Below, one piece after another: positions 8,292-17,108 of a DNA stretch of 64,000 nucleotides. The DNA comes from Streptomyces sp. CMB-StM0423 (lineage in GTDB: Bacteria; Actinomycetota; Actinomycetes; Streptomycetales; Streptomycetaceae). Position numbers and translations under genes: made by a program. Position 1 is the stretch's first letter. Each line of letters starts with the position of its first letter. The stretch spans positions 2,978,501 through 3,042,500 of the forward strand of contig NZ_CP025407.1 in assembly GCF_002847285.1 (NCBI RefSeq). Direction: 5' to 3'. The notes beneath the pieces are model-generated. The model was given only the letters and a program-made list of their open reading frames with translations, searched no databases and was not told where the DNA came from.

Positions 8292-9161
8292 TCAGGCCAC
8301 GAGCTCCTCGAACGACTCCTCCCGGTCCCGCCCGAAGCTCAGCGCCTCGTCGTCGCGCAGCCGGCGCAGCGAGCGCCAGATACTGCTCTTGACGGTCCCC
8401 ACGCTGATCCCCAGTACGTCGGCGATCTCCGGGTCGGTCCTGCCCTCGTAGTAGCGCAGCACGAGCATCGTGCGCTGCATCTCGGGCAGCCGCGCCAGCG
8501 CCTGCCAGAGCACCGTGCGCAGCTCCGTGCCGCGCATGGCGTCCGACTCCCCCGGCGCCTCGGGGAGTTCCTCGGTCGGGTACTCCGCGAGCTTGCGTCG
8601 GCGCCAGGCACTGATGTGCAGGTTCGTCATGGTGCGGCGGAGGTAGCCCCCCAGCGCCGCCTTGTCGCTGATCCGGTCCCAGGCCCGGTAGGTGGAGAAC
8701 AGTGCGCTCTGCAGCAGGTCCTCCGCCTCGAACCGGTCACCGGTCAGGTGGTAGGCGGTGGCGTACAGAGAGGCGCGGCGCTCGGCCACGTAGGCGGTGA
8801 ACGCCGCGGTGCTGTCAGCCTCCGCGGCGGTCCCGGCCTGCGTGCCGACCGTTTCCCCCGGCACCTCTCCGTACGCCTTCTTCCCCCCGTCGTCCCCCCT
8901 GGTGTTCCCCCCCGGGTCCGCGGCCGGTCCGGTCCCCGCCGGCGTGACGCCGGTCCCCCCGGGGCCCGCACTGCCCGCGATCGCGACCATGTAAGGAGGA
9001 CGACGCCCGGCGCCGCGACCGCACCCCCGCGCGGCTGCGGCACCGGACTCCCCCGCACCGCGCGAGGCGCGGGCGGGAGCCATCCCCTCAGCACTCCCCC
9101 CCTTGGCGTGCAGGCGTGTGTGAACCGCTGCGCTGGTGGTGCTGTCGTGCAGTGCGTTCAT
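8292..9161 (-). CDS. sigQ: RNA polymerase sigma factor SigQ (ECF, SigE-type)
   Basis: 289 aa. The C-terminal about 175 residues are a typical ECF sigma: region 2 (YHLTGDRFEAEDLLQSALF, then TMTNLHISAWRRRK) and region 4 (LPEMQRTMLVLRYYEGRTDPEIADVLGISVGTVKSSI). About 115 N-terminal residues are low-complexity Gly/Ala/Pro-rich. The start MNALHDSTTSAAVHTRLH at 9161 was chosen because it matches the known streptomycete SigQ N-terminus as I remember it; an internal Met (MVAIAGSAGP) would remove most of the extension. Divergent from afsQ1, in the arrangement where AfsQ1 is known to activate sigQ. Confidence 0.92.
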   Translation of the reverse strand: MNALHDSTTSAAVHTRLHAKGGSAEGMAPARASRGAGESGAAAARGCGRGAGRRPPYMVAIAGSAGPGGTGVTPAGTGPAADPGGNTRGDDGGKKAYGEVPGETVGTQAGTAAEADSTAAFTAYVAERRASLYATAYHLTGDRFEAEDLLQSALFSTYRAWDRISDKAALGGYLRRTMTNLHISAWRRRKLAEYPTEELPEAPGESDAMRGTELRTVLWQALARLPEMQRTMLVLRYYEGRTDPEIADVLGISVGTVKSSIWRSLRRLRDDEALSFGRDREESFEELVA

Positions 9162-9267
9162 CTCACGCCCCCCGCCGGTGGAGTCTGCTTCGGTCGGTCC
9201 TGTCATGCCGGGCTTGCCCGACGCCCAGAATCCTGTCGTCCCGACTTCATCGCGCTGTCCGCCGACT

Positions 9268-9283
9268 GTCACAGGCGTGCAAC
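9268..9283. promoter_or_regulatory. Candidate AfsQ1 box between sigQ and afsQ1
   Basis: GTCAC-AGGCGT-GCAAC. AfsQ1 is described as binding paired GTnAC half-sites separated by six bases. The left half fits exactly; the right half has one deviation. Position, in the 211-bp divergent promoter region, is as expected. Confidence 0.45.
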
Positions 9284-9372
9284 AGGGGCTGATGCCCCTT
9301 ACACGGGCCCTTCCGGAGGCCGTGATGACAGCGAACTCGCCCCTTCCGGCGCGCCCTGCCAGAATGACCCGC

Positions 9373-10050
9373 GTGCCTTCTCTGTTGCTGATCGAGGACG
9401 ACGACGCCATCCGCACCGCGCTGGAGATGTCCCTCTCCCGCCAGGGCCACCGCGTGACCACCGCGGCGACCGGTGAGGACGGGCTCAAGCTGCTGCGCGA
9501 GCAGCGGCCCGACCTGATCGTGCTGGATGTGATGCTGCCGGGCATCGACGGCTTCGAGGTGTGCCGGCGCATCCGCCGCACCGATCAGTTGCCGATCATC
9601 CTGCTGACCGCGCGCAGCGACGACATCGACGTGGTGGTCGGCCTGGAGTCGGGCGCCGACGACTACGTCGTCAAGCCCGTGCAGGGCCGGGTGCTGGACG
9701 CCCGGATCCGCGCGGTGCTGCGCCGCGGCGAGCGGGAGACCACCGACTCGGCCACCTTCGGCAACGTCGTCATCGACCGCTCCGCGATGACCGTCACCAA
9801 GGACGGCGAGCATCTGCAACTGACGCCGACGGAGCTGCGGTTGCTGCTGGAGCTGAGCCGCAGGCCCGGCCAGGCGCTGTCGCGCCAGCAGTTGCTGCAG
9901 TTGGTCTGGGAGCACGACTACCTGGGCGACTCCCGGCTGGTCGACGCGTGCGTACAGCGGCTGCGCGCGAAGGTCGAGGACGTGCCGTCCGCGCCGACAC
10001 TGATCAAAACCGTACGCGGAGTGGGCTACCGGCTGGATCCGCCCTCGTGA
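9373..10050 (+). CDS. afsQ1: Response regulator AfsQ1 (OmpR/PhoB type)
   Basis: 225 aa from GTG 9373 (VPSLLLIEDDDAIRTAL), the same length as the S. coelicolor protein; ATG 9364 would add three residues. The receiver domain has acidic EDD at 8-10, the phosphoacceptor Asp52 (LIVLDVMLPG), a Thr/Ser switch at LLTAR and Lys in VVKPVQG. The C-terminal winged helix has LTPTELRLLLEL and LVDACVQRLRAKVED. AfsQ1 controls antibiotic production and nitrogen/glutamate responses in S. coelicolor. It overlaps afsQ2 by four bases (GTGA). Confidence 0.96.
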   Translation: MPSLLLIEDDDAIRTALEMSLSRQGHRVTTAATGEDGLKLLREQRPDLIVLDVMLPGIDGFEVCRRIRRTDQLPIILLTARSDDIDVVVGLESGADDYVVKPVQGRVLDARIRAVLRRGERETTDSATFGNVVIDRSAMTVTKDGEHLQLTPTELRLLLELSRRPGQALSRQQLLQLVWEHDYLGDSRLVDACVQRLRAKVEDVPSAPTLIKTVRGVGYRLDPPS

Positions 10051-11594
10051 GTCCGGGCCCCGCCGACGCGCAGGGGCGGCAGGGGCTCGTACGCGGCTGG
10101 GCGGCGGGGCTGCTGCGCTGGATCAGCCTGCGACTGCGTCTTGTCATCGTGTTCGCACTGGTGGCCCTGGTCTCGGCGGTGTCGGTCGCCGGCATCGCGT
10201 ACTGGCTCAACCGGGACTCGGTGCTCACCCGCACCCAGGACGCCTCGCTGAAGGACTTCCGGGAGTCGCTCCAGGACGAGAGCGGCGAGCTGGACCTGCG
10301 GGCCGGCTGTACGGACCTCGCCAAGGCCGCGCGGCGGCTGTCGAGCACCACCCAGAACTTCGACGTCATACTCATCTCCGGCGGCGGGGGCAGCGGCGGC
10401 GAGCCCGGCTGCGTGGAGCGCTCCGACCCGTCGTTCACCCTGCACGACGTGCCGAAGACGCTGAAGACGGCGGTCGACCAGCGGCGCGACGACGGCAAGT
10501 GGCCGTACCACCTGTACTGGCAGCGGGTGACGATGGACGGCACGCCGTATCTCGTCGGCGGCGCCCGGGTGATCGGCACCGACTGGACCGGCTACATGTT
10601 CAAGTCCCTGGACTCCGAGCGCCGGGACCTCAACTCGCTTGCCTGGTCGCTGGGCATCGCCACCGGACTGTCCCTGATCGGCTCCGCGCTGCTCGCGCAG
10701 GGCGCCGCGTCCACCGTGCTGCGGCCCGTGCAGCGGCTCGGCGACGCGGCGCGGCGGCTCGGCGAGGGCAAGCTCGACACCCGGCTGCGGGTGACCGGCA
10801 CGGACGAACTGGCCGACCTCTCGCGGACGTTCAACCAGACCGCGGAGCGGCTCCAGCAGCGGGTGGAGGAGCTGAGCGAGCGGGAGAAGTCCAGCCGGCG
10901 GTTCGTGGCGGACATGTCGCACGAACTGCGCACGCCGCTGACGGCGATGACCGCGGTGTCGGAGGTGCTGGAGGAGGAGCAGGAGAACCTGGACCCGATG
11001 ATCGCGCCCGCGGTGCAGCTCGTGGTGCAGGAGACCCGGCGGCTCAACGACCTGGTGGAGAACCTGATGGAGGTGACCCGCTTCGACGCGGGCACCGCCC
11101 GGCTCGTACTCGACGACGTGGACGTCGCCGACCTGGTCACCGCCTGCATCGACGCCCGCGCCTGGCTGGACGCGGTGGAGCTGGACGCCGACCGCGGCAT
11201 CGTCGCCCGCCTCGACCCGCGGCGCCTGGACGTGATCCTCGCCAACCTCATCGGCAACGCGCTCAAGCACGGCGGCTCCCCCGTGCGGGTATCGGTGCGC
11301 ACCACGGCGGACGCGCCCGGCGCCGGCGATCTGGTCATCGAGGTCAAGGACAACGGGCCCGGCATCCCCGCCGAGGTACTGCCGCACGTCTTCGACCGGT
11401 TCTACAAGGCGGACACCGCGCGCCCGCGCTCCGACGGCAGCGGCCTCGGGCTGTCCATCGCGGTGGAGAGCGCCCGGATCCACGGCGGTACGATCACCGC
11501 GGCCAACGACCCGGCGGGCGGGGCGGTGTTCACGCTGCGGCTGCCGCGGGACTCGTCGGCGGCGGCGGAGGCCCTGGAGCAGGAGGACGAGTGA
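10047..11594 (+). CDS. afsQ2: Sensor histidine kinase AfsQ2
   Basis: 515 aa. TM1 (LRLVIVFALVALVSAVSVAGI, about 31-51), an extracytoplasmic sensor of about 150 residues with two Cys (AGCTDL, PGCVER), TM2 (about 200-220), HAMP, HisKA with phosphoacceptor His about 292 (VADMSHELRTPLTAM), then the HATPase boxes NLIGNALKHGG, DNGPGIP and SDGSGLGLSIA. It starts with GTG overlapping the afsQ1 stop, so it is co-translated. Partner of AfsQ1. Confidence 0.95.
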   Translation: MSPGPADAQGRQGLVRGWAAGLLRWISLRLRLVIVFALVALVSAVSVAGIAYWLNRDSVLTRTQDASLKDFRESLQDESGELDLRAGCTDLAKAARRLSSTTQNFDVILISGGGGSGGEPGCVERSDPSFTLHDVPKTLKTAVDQRRDDGKWPYHLYWQRVTMDGTPYLVGGARVIGTDWTGYMFKSLDSERRDLNSLAWSLGIATGLSLIGSALLAQGAASTVLRPVQRLGDAARRLGEGKLDTRLRVTGTDELADLSRTFNQTAERLQQRVEELSEREKSSRRFVADMSHELRTPLTAMTAVSEVLEEEQENLDPMIAPAVQLVVQETRRLNDLVENLMEVTRFDAGTARLVLDDVDVADLVTACIDARAWLDAVELDADRGIVARLDPRRLDVILANLIGNALKHGGSPVRVSVRTTADAPGAGDLVIEVKDNGPGIPAEVLPHVFDRFYKADTARPRSDGSGLGLSIAVESARIHGGTITAANDPAGGAVFTLRLPRDSSAAAEALEQEDE

Positions 11595-12184
11595 GGGCGG
11601 CAGCCTCGAACCGGCGGGTCTTCCCCGCCCTGGCGGCGGTTGCCGCGGTCGCCGTCGCGGTGCTGGCCACCGGGTGCGGGATCCGGCCCACGTCCGTGCC
11701 GGTGGACGCCGGCAGCGCGCCGTCGCGGGCGGAGTGCGCGCCGGGCGGTCCTTCGCCGGCGGCGAGGTCGGCGGACGGCGAGACGGTGCGGGCGGTGTAT
11801 CTGGTGTGCGGTACGCAGTTGGCCCCGGTGCCCCGGTCCGTCCCCGACGACCTGGCGGGTACGGAGCTGGCGGCGCGGATGCTGGCGGAGCTGGAGCGGG
11901 AGCCGGGCGAGGACGAGAAGCAGGCCGGCTACTCCACCGCCGTCTCCGGGCTGCGGGTCGCGGACGGGCTGTCCGGGGATCCGGCGGGCACGGTGCGGCT
12001 GAGCCGGGACCCGCAGGGGCTGGGGTCGCCGATGCTGGCGCAGCTCGTGTGCACGTACGCGGCGGGCGAGGAGCGTACGGCGGTGCTGGCGGGGCCGGAG
12101 GCGGGCGACCCGCCGTACACGTACCGCTGCACCGACGACGCGCTGCGGGCGCCGGAGAACACCGTGGGCGAGCCCGCGGCCTGA
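11591..12184 (+). CDS. AfsQ-operon lipoprotein
   Basis: 197 aa from GTG 11591, overlapping the afsQ2 stop. A signal peptide with RR near the N-terminus and a hydrophobic Ala/Val core ends in a lipobox LATGC (Cys about 29). The mature part GIRPTSVPVDAGSAPSRAEC and later TVRLSRDPQ resembles the GerMN-like small lipoproteins encoded after afsQ2 in streptomycetes. It is exposed outside the membrane and probably modulates AfsQ2; that role is inferred from coupling alone. Confidence 0.85.
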   Translation: MRAAASNRRVFPALAAVAAVAVAVLATGCGIRPTSVPVDAGSAPSRAECAPGGPSPAARSADGETVRAVYLVCGTQLAPVPRSVPDDLAGTELAARMLAELEREPGEDEKQAGYSTAVSGLRVADGLSGDPAGTVRLSRDPQGLGSPMLAQLVCTYAAGEERTAVLAGPEAGDPPYTYRCTDDALRAPENTVGEPAA

Positions 12185-12258
12185 GCCTTCCGGCGCGCGG
12201 GCCCGGTGTCGGCGGCCGTGCGGGGGGCGGTGTCAGTGGCGTGTGCCACAGTGTCCGC

Positions 12259-13176
12259 ATGCTCGGGATCGTGGTGAAGACGGAGCGCGGGGAGCGGCAT
12301 GTGCGCGTGTCCGCGGCGGAGTTGGCGGGGCTGGTCCGGCGGATCGGCGGCGCCGGCGACCACTTCCTCGTGCTCCAGCGGATCCCCGACCTGCCCGACG
12401 TCTTCGCCCAGGTCTGGCACGACGCCGGCGGGGAGTACGCGGTGGAGCACCGCGACGGCGGCGCCGACCGGCACTTCGCCGCGACGGCCGGCGGCCCGGA
12501 GGCCGTGATCACGGCGCTGACCGGCTGGGCGCGCGAGGAGGCCGGCTGGGCGGCGGGGCTGTCCTGGTCCCGCGCGGACATCACCCCCGCGCCCGGGGTG
12601 CCGCCGCTCGACCTCGGCGAAGGGGAGCGTACGGAGCTGGAGCGGCGGGTCCGGGAGATGCTGGCCGCGGGGTACGCGACCCGTGCGGAACTGGCCGAGT
12701 GCGCCGAGGAGTTCCTCGTCACCGTGGACCGCAGGCCCGTCTCCGCCCCGCAGGCCAGGGCGCTGGCCGACCGGCTGTGGCTGGAGCGGGCCGCCGAGCA
12801 GGCCGGCTGGCACGGCGAGACGGACCCCGAGCGGCTCACCCGCGCCTTCGCGACCCTGCGGGAGGCGGGCATCACCGCGCGTGAGCACTTCGCCTGCTGC
12901 CGCAGTTGCGGCAATGCCGGGATAGGCGGAGCGGGCGAGCGGGACGCGCGCGGCTTCGTCTACTTCCTCCATCAGTCGTCGGAGTCCGCGGCGGCGGACG
13001 GCGGGCTCACGCTCAACTACGGCGGGTTCGACGGCTCGTCCGAGACGACCGCGGCCGTCGGGCACGAGGTGGTCGCCGCCCTCGCGGATGCCGGTCTGCG
13101 GACCGAGTGGGACGGCGATCCGGGCCGGTCGATACCCGTCACGGGGCTCGACTGGCGCCGCCGGCTGGTCGGCTGA
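12259..13176 (+). CDS. DUF6891-type protein of unknown function
   Basis: 305 aa, soluble. ATG 12259 was chosen because the region upstream in this frame is the shadow of the lipoprotein gene. The C-terminal half, with REHFACCRSCGNAGI (a CCxxC cluster), FVYFLHQSSESAA and TLNYGGFDG, fits the DUF6891 family as I recall it. The two Cys pairs may bind metal. No catalytic signature or close functional relative is recognised. It follows the afsQ operon by about 75 bp. Confidence 0.75.
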   Translation: MLGIVVKTERGERHVRVSAAELAGLVRRIGGAGDHFLVLQRIPDLPDVFAQVWHDAGGEYAVEHRDGGADRHFAATAGGPEAVITALTGWAREEAGWAAGLSWSRADITPAPGVPPLDLGEGERTELERRVREMLAAGYATRAELAECAEEFLVTVDRRPVSAPQARALADRLWLERAAEQAGWHGETDPERLTRAFATLREAGITAREHFACCRSCGNAGIGGAGERDARGFVYFLHQSSESAAADGGLTLNYGGFDGSSETTAAVGHEVVAALADAGLRTEWDGDPGRSIPVTGLDWRRRLVG

Positions 13177-13255
13177 GGAGGCTCCGTACCGAAGATCACC
13201 ACACGGCCGGCGGAGGGCGGGAACCGTACGGGTCGGTAGCGGCGTCCTTGCCTGC

Positions 13256-13861
13256 GTGCAGCGCCATGCGACGGGCGGAACGGCCGCCCTGAGATTCCGG
13301 GTGGCCGGCGTTGTCCTCCTAGTCCTGCATCTGACCGCAGTCTGGTGGTTTACGCTCCGCCCCAACGCCGTGCCGTGGGTTGACGCGGCGAATCTGCGAC
13401 CGCTCACGACGATCCGGGCGGAGTTCGGCGATGACCCGTGGTCGGCGCTGCGGTACGCCGTCGAGTCGCTGCTCGTGCTGGCCCCCGCGGGGGTGCTGCT
13501 GCCGCTGATCGGCGGCCGGGTCAACGCGTCGGTGGCGGGGTCGTTCGCGCGGACCGTCTTCGCGGGCTCGATGCTGGCGCTGGTCGTCGAGCTGCTGAAG
13601 ACCACGGTGCCCGGGCAGGTCGCGAACGTGGACACGATGCTGCTCTACATCCTGGGGATCGCGCTGGCGCATCTGGCGGTGGTCCCGGCCACGCGCGCGC
13701 GGCTGCGCCGGCGGCACCCCGCGGGCCGCGCGGCGGGCGCGGCGCACGCGGAGGAGGCGGCCGGGACGGAAGAGCCGGCAGCGGAAGCGGCGGAGCGTAC
13801 GGCGGACGGGAAGGCTCAGGGCACGACCCCGAGAATCACCAGGGTGGAGATCGCCCCGTAG
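13256..13861 (+). CDS. VanZ-family membrane protein
   Basis: 201 aa from GTG 13256. Four hydrophobic segments are seen: RFRVAGVVLLVLHLTAVWWF, a segment around ESLLVLAPAGVLLPLIGG, one around VFAGSMLALVVELLKTTV, and MLLYILGIALAHLAVV. The VanZ-like WWFTLRP and ELLKTTVPGQVANVDTMLLYILG are characteristic. The last 50 residues are an Ala/Glu-rich tail. Its function is unclear; VanZ proteins are associated with glycopeptide tolerance but are common in actinomycetes without such clusters. Confidence 0.82.
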   Translation: MQRHATGGTAALRFRVAGVVLLVLHLTAVWWFTLRPNAVPWVDAANLRPLTTIRAEFGDDPWSALRYAVESLLVLAPAGVLLPLIGGRVNASVAGSFARTVFAGSMLALVVELLKTTVPGQVANVDTMLLYILGIALAHLAVVPATRARLRRRHPAGRAAGAAHAEEAAGTEEPAAEAAERTADGKAQGTTPRITRVEIAP

Positions 13862-13952
13862 GGCGACGTTTCGTCCGGCTTGTGTGCCTACGGTGGAATC
13901 ACCGGCCCACACACGGCGGGCCGCGAACGCCGACCCGAGGAGTGACGCAGCC

Positions 13953-14156
13953 ATGGCCATGCCGATGAGACCGCGCGACGACCGGATGATCGCCGGAGTG
14001 TGCGCCGGCCTGGCCCGGCGCTTCGACACCACCCCCACGACGGTGCGGGTCATCTTCCTGGTGTCGTGCCTGCTGCCGGGCCCGCAGTTCCTGCTCTACC
14101 TGGCGCTGTGGGCGCTGATGCCCAGCGAGGAGAAGGTGCAGCACCCGGCCTGGTGA
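13953..14156 (+). CDS. PspC-domain small membrane protein
   Basis: 67 aa. RPRDDRMIAGVCAGLARRF is the PspC N-terminal signature, followed by one membrane segment FLVSCLLPGPQFLLYLALWALMP. PspC proteins belong to envelope-stress systems. ATG 13953 has GAGGAGTGACG upstream. A perfect hairpin terminator follows 22 bp after the stop. Confidence 0.88.
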   Translation: MAMPMRPRDDRMIAGVCAGLARRFDTTPTTVRVIFLVSCLLPGPQFLLYLALWALMPSEEKVQHPAW

Positions 14157-14177
14157 GAACGGACTCCGACGACACGG

Positions 14178-14216
14178 AGCCGGGGCCGGCATCCATGAGG
14201 GATGCCGGCCCCGGCT
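14178..14216. terminator. Bidirectional intrinsic terminator
   Basis: Perfect 17-bp stem (AGCCGGGGCCGGCATCC and complement) with a 5-nt loop, between convergent PspC and secreted-protein genes. Confidence 0.88.
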
Positions 14217-14232
14217 TCGCTGCGTACGGGCC

Positions 14233-14496
14233 TCAGAGCGGCAGCGCGTCGCCCACGGGAAGCACGTTGGTCAGGGCGCCGAGCTGGCCGAGGGACGGCG
14301 GCTGGGCGTTGGCGGCACCGTTCGGGGTGCCGTTGTTGCCCGCCACCTCCGAGCCGGTGACCGACTCCAGCGGCGAGGTCAACTGACCGACCGGGTCGGG
14401 CAGGCCGGGGACGGGCGCGGCGGAGGCGGTGCCCGCCGCGGCGGCGGCGAAGGCGGCGCCGAGCAGTGCGGTACCGACGATCTTGCGGGTCTTCAT
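14233..14496 (-). CDS. Small secreted protein of unknown function
   Basis: 87 aa from ATG 14496: MKTRKIVGTALLGAAFAAAA followed by AGTASAAP, a textbook Sec signal peptide with an Ala-x-Ala cleavage site near residue 27. The mature part is about 60 residues, Pro/Gly/Asn-rich, with no Cys (VPGLPDPVGQLTSPLESV). It looks like the small exported proteins common in Streptomyces; no function can be assigned. Upstream (about 14517-14570) two GATATC-centred motifs lie 37 bp apart in a locally AT-richer stretch, which may be promoter elements. Confidence 0.8.
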   Translation of the reverse strand: MKTRKIVGTALLGAAFAAAAAGTASAAPVPGLPDPVGQLTSPLESVTGSEVAGNNGTPNGAANAQPPSLGQLGALTNVLPVGDALPL

Positions 14497-14676
14497 CGAA
14501 TTCAGATCCTCGTCCTTGCGGATATCCAGCGGCAATGAGAAACGTAGCCAGCCGGATATCGCGGCGGCAAAGACCGCCCCGCCGGTCCCGAAATTGGTCC
14601 GTACGGCCCCATCCGCGGATCGTAGGACCATCGCCCCGCGAACCGGCGGACGTCCGAACTCGCAGGTCAGAGCAGG

Positions 14677-15807
14677 TCAGCGAAAAAGCCACTCCGACTT
14701 CAGCCCGGCGTATCCGGGCTTGATGACGTCGTTGATCATCGCCAGCCTTTCATCGAAAGGAATGAATGCCGACTTCATCGCATTGACGGTGAACCACTGC
14801 ATGTCGTCCAGCGTGTAGTGGAACGTGCGCACCAGCTCCTCGAACTCACGACTCATGCTCGTGCCGCTCATGAGCCGGTTGTCGGTGTTGACCGTGGCGC
14901 GGAAGTAGAGCCGGCGCAGCAGCCCGATGGGGTGCTCGGCGTACGAGGGGGCGGCGCCGGTCTGGAGGTTGGACGTCGGGCACAGCTCCAGCGGGATCCG
15001 CTTGTCGCGCACGTACGCCGCCAGCCGGCCGAGCTTGACGGTGCCGTCCTCGGCGACGTGGATGTCGTCGATGATCCGTACGCCGTGGCCGAGCCGGTCG
15101 GCGCCGCACCACTGCAGCGCCTGCCAGATCGACGGCAGGCCGAATGCCTCGCCGGCGTGGATGGTGAAGTGGTTGTTCTCGCGCTTCAGATACTCGAAGG
15201 CGTCGAGGTGGCGGGTGGGCGGGAAGCCGGCCTCGGCGCCGGCGATGTCGAAGCCGACGACGCCGAGGTCGCGGTAGCGGTTGGCGAGTTCGGCGATCTC
15301 CAGCGAGCGGGCGGCGTGCCGCATGGCGGTGAGGAGGGCGCCGACGCGGATGCGGTGCCCGGCGGCGTGCGCGCGCCGCTCGCCCTCGCGGAAGCCCTCG
15401 TTGACCGCCTCGACCACCTGCTCCAGACTGAGCCCGCCCTGGAGGTGCTGCTCGGGGGCGTAGCGCACCTCGGCGTACACGACGCCGTCGGCGCCGAGGT
15501 CCTCGGCGCACTCGGCGGCGACCCGCACGAGCGCGTCGCGGGTCTGCATGACGGCGCAGGTGTGGGCGAAGGTCTCCAGATACCGCTCCAGCGACCCGGA
15601 GTCGGCGGCCTCCCGGAACCAGACGCCGAGCCGCGCGGGATCGGTCTCGGGCAGCCCGTCGTAGCCGGTCTCGCGGGCGATGTCGACGATGGTGCCGGGA
15701 CGGAGACCGCCGTCGAGGTGGTCGTGGAGCAGCACCTTGGGCGCCCGCCGAATCCGCTCCAGGTCGGGCACGTTCCCGGCCGGCGCGCCTCTGTTGTCCT
15801 CCGCCAT
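14677..15807 (-). CDS. add: Adenosine deaminase
   Basis: 376 aa from ATG 15807 ([11 protein letters not shown]), preceded by GAGAGAGGTG. It deaminates (deoxy)adenosine to (deoxy)inosine, feeding the PNP at 739. Zinc-site [13 protein letters not shown] (HxH), HAGEAFG (general acid Glu region), DRLGHGVRI and NTDNRLMSG replace the usual SxNxDDP, as is normal for actinobacterial ADD. A perfect CTACGCGCGTAG lies 35 bp upstream. Confidence 0.95.
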   Translation of the reverse strand: MAEDNRGAPAGNVPDLERIRRAPKVLLHDHLDGGLRPGTIVDIARETGYDGLPETDPARLGVWFREAADSGSLERYLETFAHTCAVMQTRDALVRVAAECAEDLGADGVVYAEVRYAPEQHLQGGLSLEQVVEAVNEGFREGERRAHAAGHRIRVGALLTAMRHAARSLEIAELANRYRDLGVVGFDIAGAEAGFPPTRHLDAFEYLKRENNHFTIHAGEAFGLPSIWQALQWCGADRLGHGVRIIDDIHVAEDGTVKLGRLAAYVRDKRIPLELCPTSNLQTGAAPSYAEHPIGLLRRLYFRATVNTDNRLMSGTSMSREFEELVRTFHYTLDDMQWFTVNAMKSAFIPFDERLAMINDVIKPGYAGLKSEWLFR

Positions 15808-15841
15808 GCGGCACCTCTCTCTCGTCACGATTTGCGCCATC

Positions 15842-15853
15842 CTACGCGCGTAG
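15842..15853. promoter_or_regulatory. Nucleoside-regulon palindrome CTACGCGCGTAG (copy before add)
   Basis: Exact 12-bp palindrome. On the minus strand it continues as GTAGGATGG, so its last bases form part of a -10-like TAGGAT; a bound protein would block the add promoter. Confidence 0.7.
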
Positions 15854-16352
15854 AGCGGTGCCCGGCGGCGGGCGCCGACAGCGGGGCCCGGCGGCGCGGG
15901 AGGGGCGGGGGGTGTGGGGGGTGTGGGGGTGTTGGGTGCGCGGGGGGCGGAGGGGGCGGGGACGTGTGTGCTGTGGGCCGGAGCGTGGTGGTGGCGAGCG
16001 GAATCCGGGCGGGCAGCGCGTGATGGCGGGGGGAGGCAGCGCGCCAGGCGGCGGCGCGACCGCCGGTCGCGCGGCGGCCGGCGGCTGCGCGGCGTGCGGG
16101 GCCGGCCCGGGCGTGGCCTCGCGGACCGGGACCTGTGCACAACCGCCGCCGGGGGCCCGGGGTGTGACGCTGGTGGGCGTACTCCGGGCGAGGCGCCGGG
16201 TGGAGACGCTCGTGGTTGCCGTCGCTTCGTGGGGGTGCGGCCGGATCGGGGTGCCGCCTCCGTGCTGACCCGCGCAACTGGTGGGCTGTCAGGGGGTGTC
16301 GGAGTGGTGCAGACCACTGGGCATGGGGGGACGGATCTGCCATCGTGCTGCC
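15854..16352. other. Gene-free interval with a G-run tract
   Basis: Between add and the hydrolase, about 500 bp. Bases 15897-15961 are nearly all G and T/A in repeated GGGG(T/A)G runs, with at least eight runs of three or more G on the plus strand; the complement is C-rich. The open frames here have no start context or recognisable protein. The remainder must hold the promoter of the hydrolase gene at 16353. Confidence 0.6.
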
Positions 16353-17093
16353 ATGGCACAGGAGATCAGCGCGACCCGCCCCGCCCGGCTCGGACGTGCC
16401 ACCGGGGCGGCCTCCGCGCAGGCGGTGGCGTTGCTGCTGCCCGCCGGGGAGGGCGTCAGCAGCCGGCGGCCGTCGCGGCTCGCCGCCGCCTCCGTGTGGT
16501 CGCTGGCCCGCCGGCTCGGGCGCGCCGGGCGCGGTGACGGGCTCGTCGCGCACACCGTGCACTACCGCTACCGGGGCTGGAACGGCGCCGCGGCGGACGC
16601 CGCGCAGGATGCGGAGTGGGCGCTGGAGGAGGTCGTACGGCGGTACGGGGACGTGCCCGTGGCGCTGGTCGGCACCGACGTCGGCGGCCGGGCCGCGCTG
16701 CGCGCCGCCGGGCACGAGGCGGTCGTCTCCGTGCTGGCGCTGGCGCCGTGGCTGCCGGACGCGCAGGCGGCGGACGCCGAGCCCGTACGGCAGTTGAGCG
16801 GGCGCACCGTGCTCCTCGTACACGGCACCGACGACGCCCGCACCGACCCCGACCTGTCGTACCGGCTGGCGGTACGGGCGAAGAAGGCCAACCGCGACGT
16901 GTGCCGCTTCGAGGTGCACTCCGACGGGCACGGGCTGCACCAGCACCGCCCCGAAGTCCTCGCCCTGAGCGCCGACTTCGTCATGGGCTCGCTCTTCGGC
17001 CGGCCGTACAGCAGACCCCTCGCCGACGCCCTCGCCGCACCCCCGCCGATCGGCCTGCGCATGCCGCTGGCCGCCGGCTTCGCCCCGGCGTAA
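16353..17093 (+). CDS. Alpha/beta-hydrolase family protein
   Basis: 246 aa from ATG 16353. The order [28 protein letters not shown] (nucleophile elbow GTDVGG, so Asp replaces the usual Ser), [13 protein letters not shown] and [10 protein letters not shown] (catalytic His region) is that of the dienelactone-hydrolase/peptidase branch of the fold. The Ser-to-Asp change at the elbow recalls dehalogenase/epoxide-hydrolase members or an inactive enzyme. Substrate unknown. No membrane segment or signal. Confidence 0.78.
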   Translation: MAQEISATRPARLGRATGAASAQAVALLLPAGEGVSSRRPSRLAAASVWSLARRLGRAGRGDGLVAHTVHYRYRGWNGAAADAAQDAEWALEEVVRRYGDVPVALVGTDVGGRAALRAAGHEAVVSVLALAPWLPDAQAADAEPVRQLSGRTVLLVHGTDDARTDPDLSYRLAVRAKKANRDVCRFEVHSDGHGLHQHRPEVLALSADFVMGSLFGRPYSRPLADALAAPPPIGLRMPLAAGFAPA

Positions 17094-17108
17094 GCCGCGA
17101 GACAGTCC

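Noticed and set aside
10026..12914. 962-codon minus-strand open frame
   Set aside because: Runs antisense to afsQ2, the lipoprotein and the DUF6891 gene; composition is that of a shadow and it has no start context.
14517..14570. Twin GATATC motifs upstream of the small secreted protein as an operator
   Set aside because: The hexamer is self-palindromic and the flanks do not form one consistent inverted or direct repeat, so I mention it only within the gene entry.
15858..16268. 136-codon plus-strand frame in the add-hydrolase gap
   Set aside because: Encodes Gly/Trp/Val runs from the G tract, no Shine-Dalgarno, no recognisable domain.
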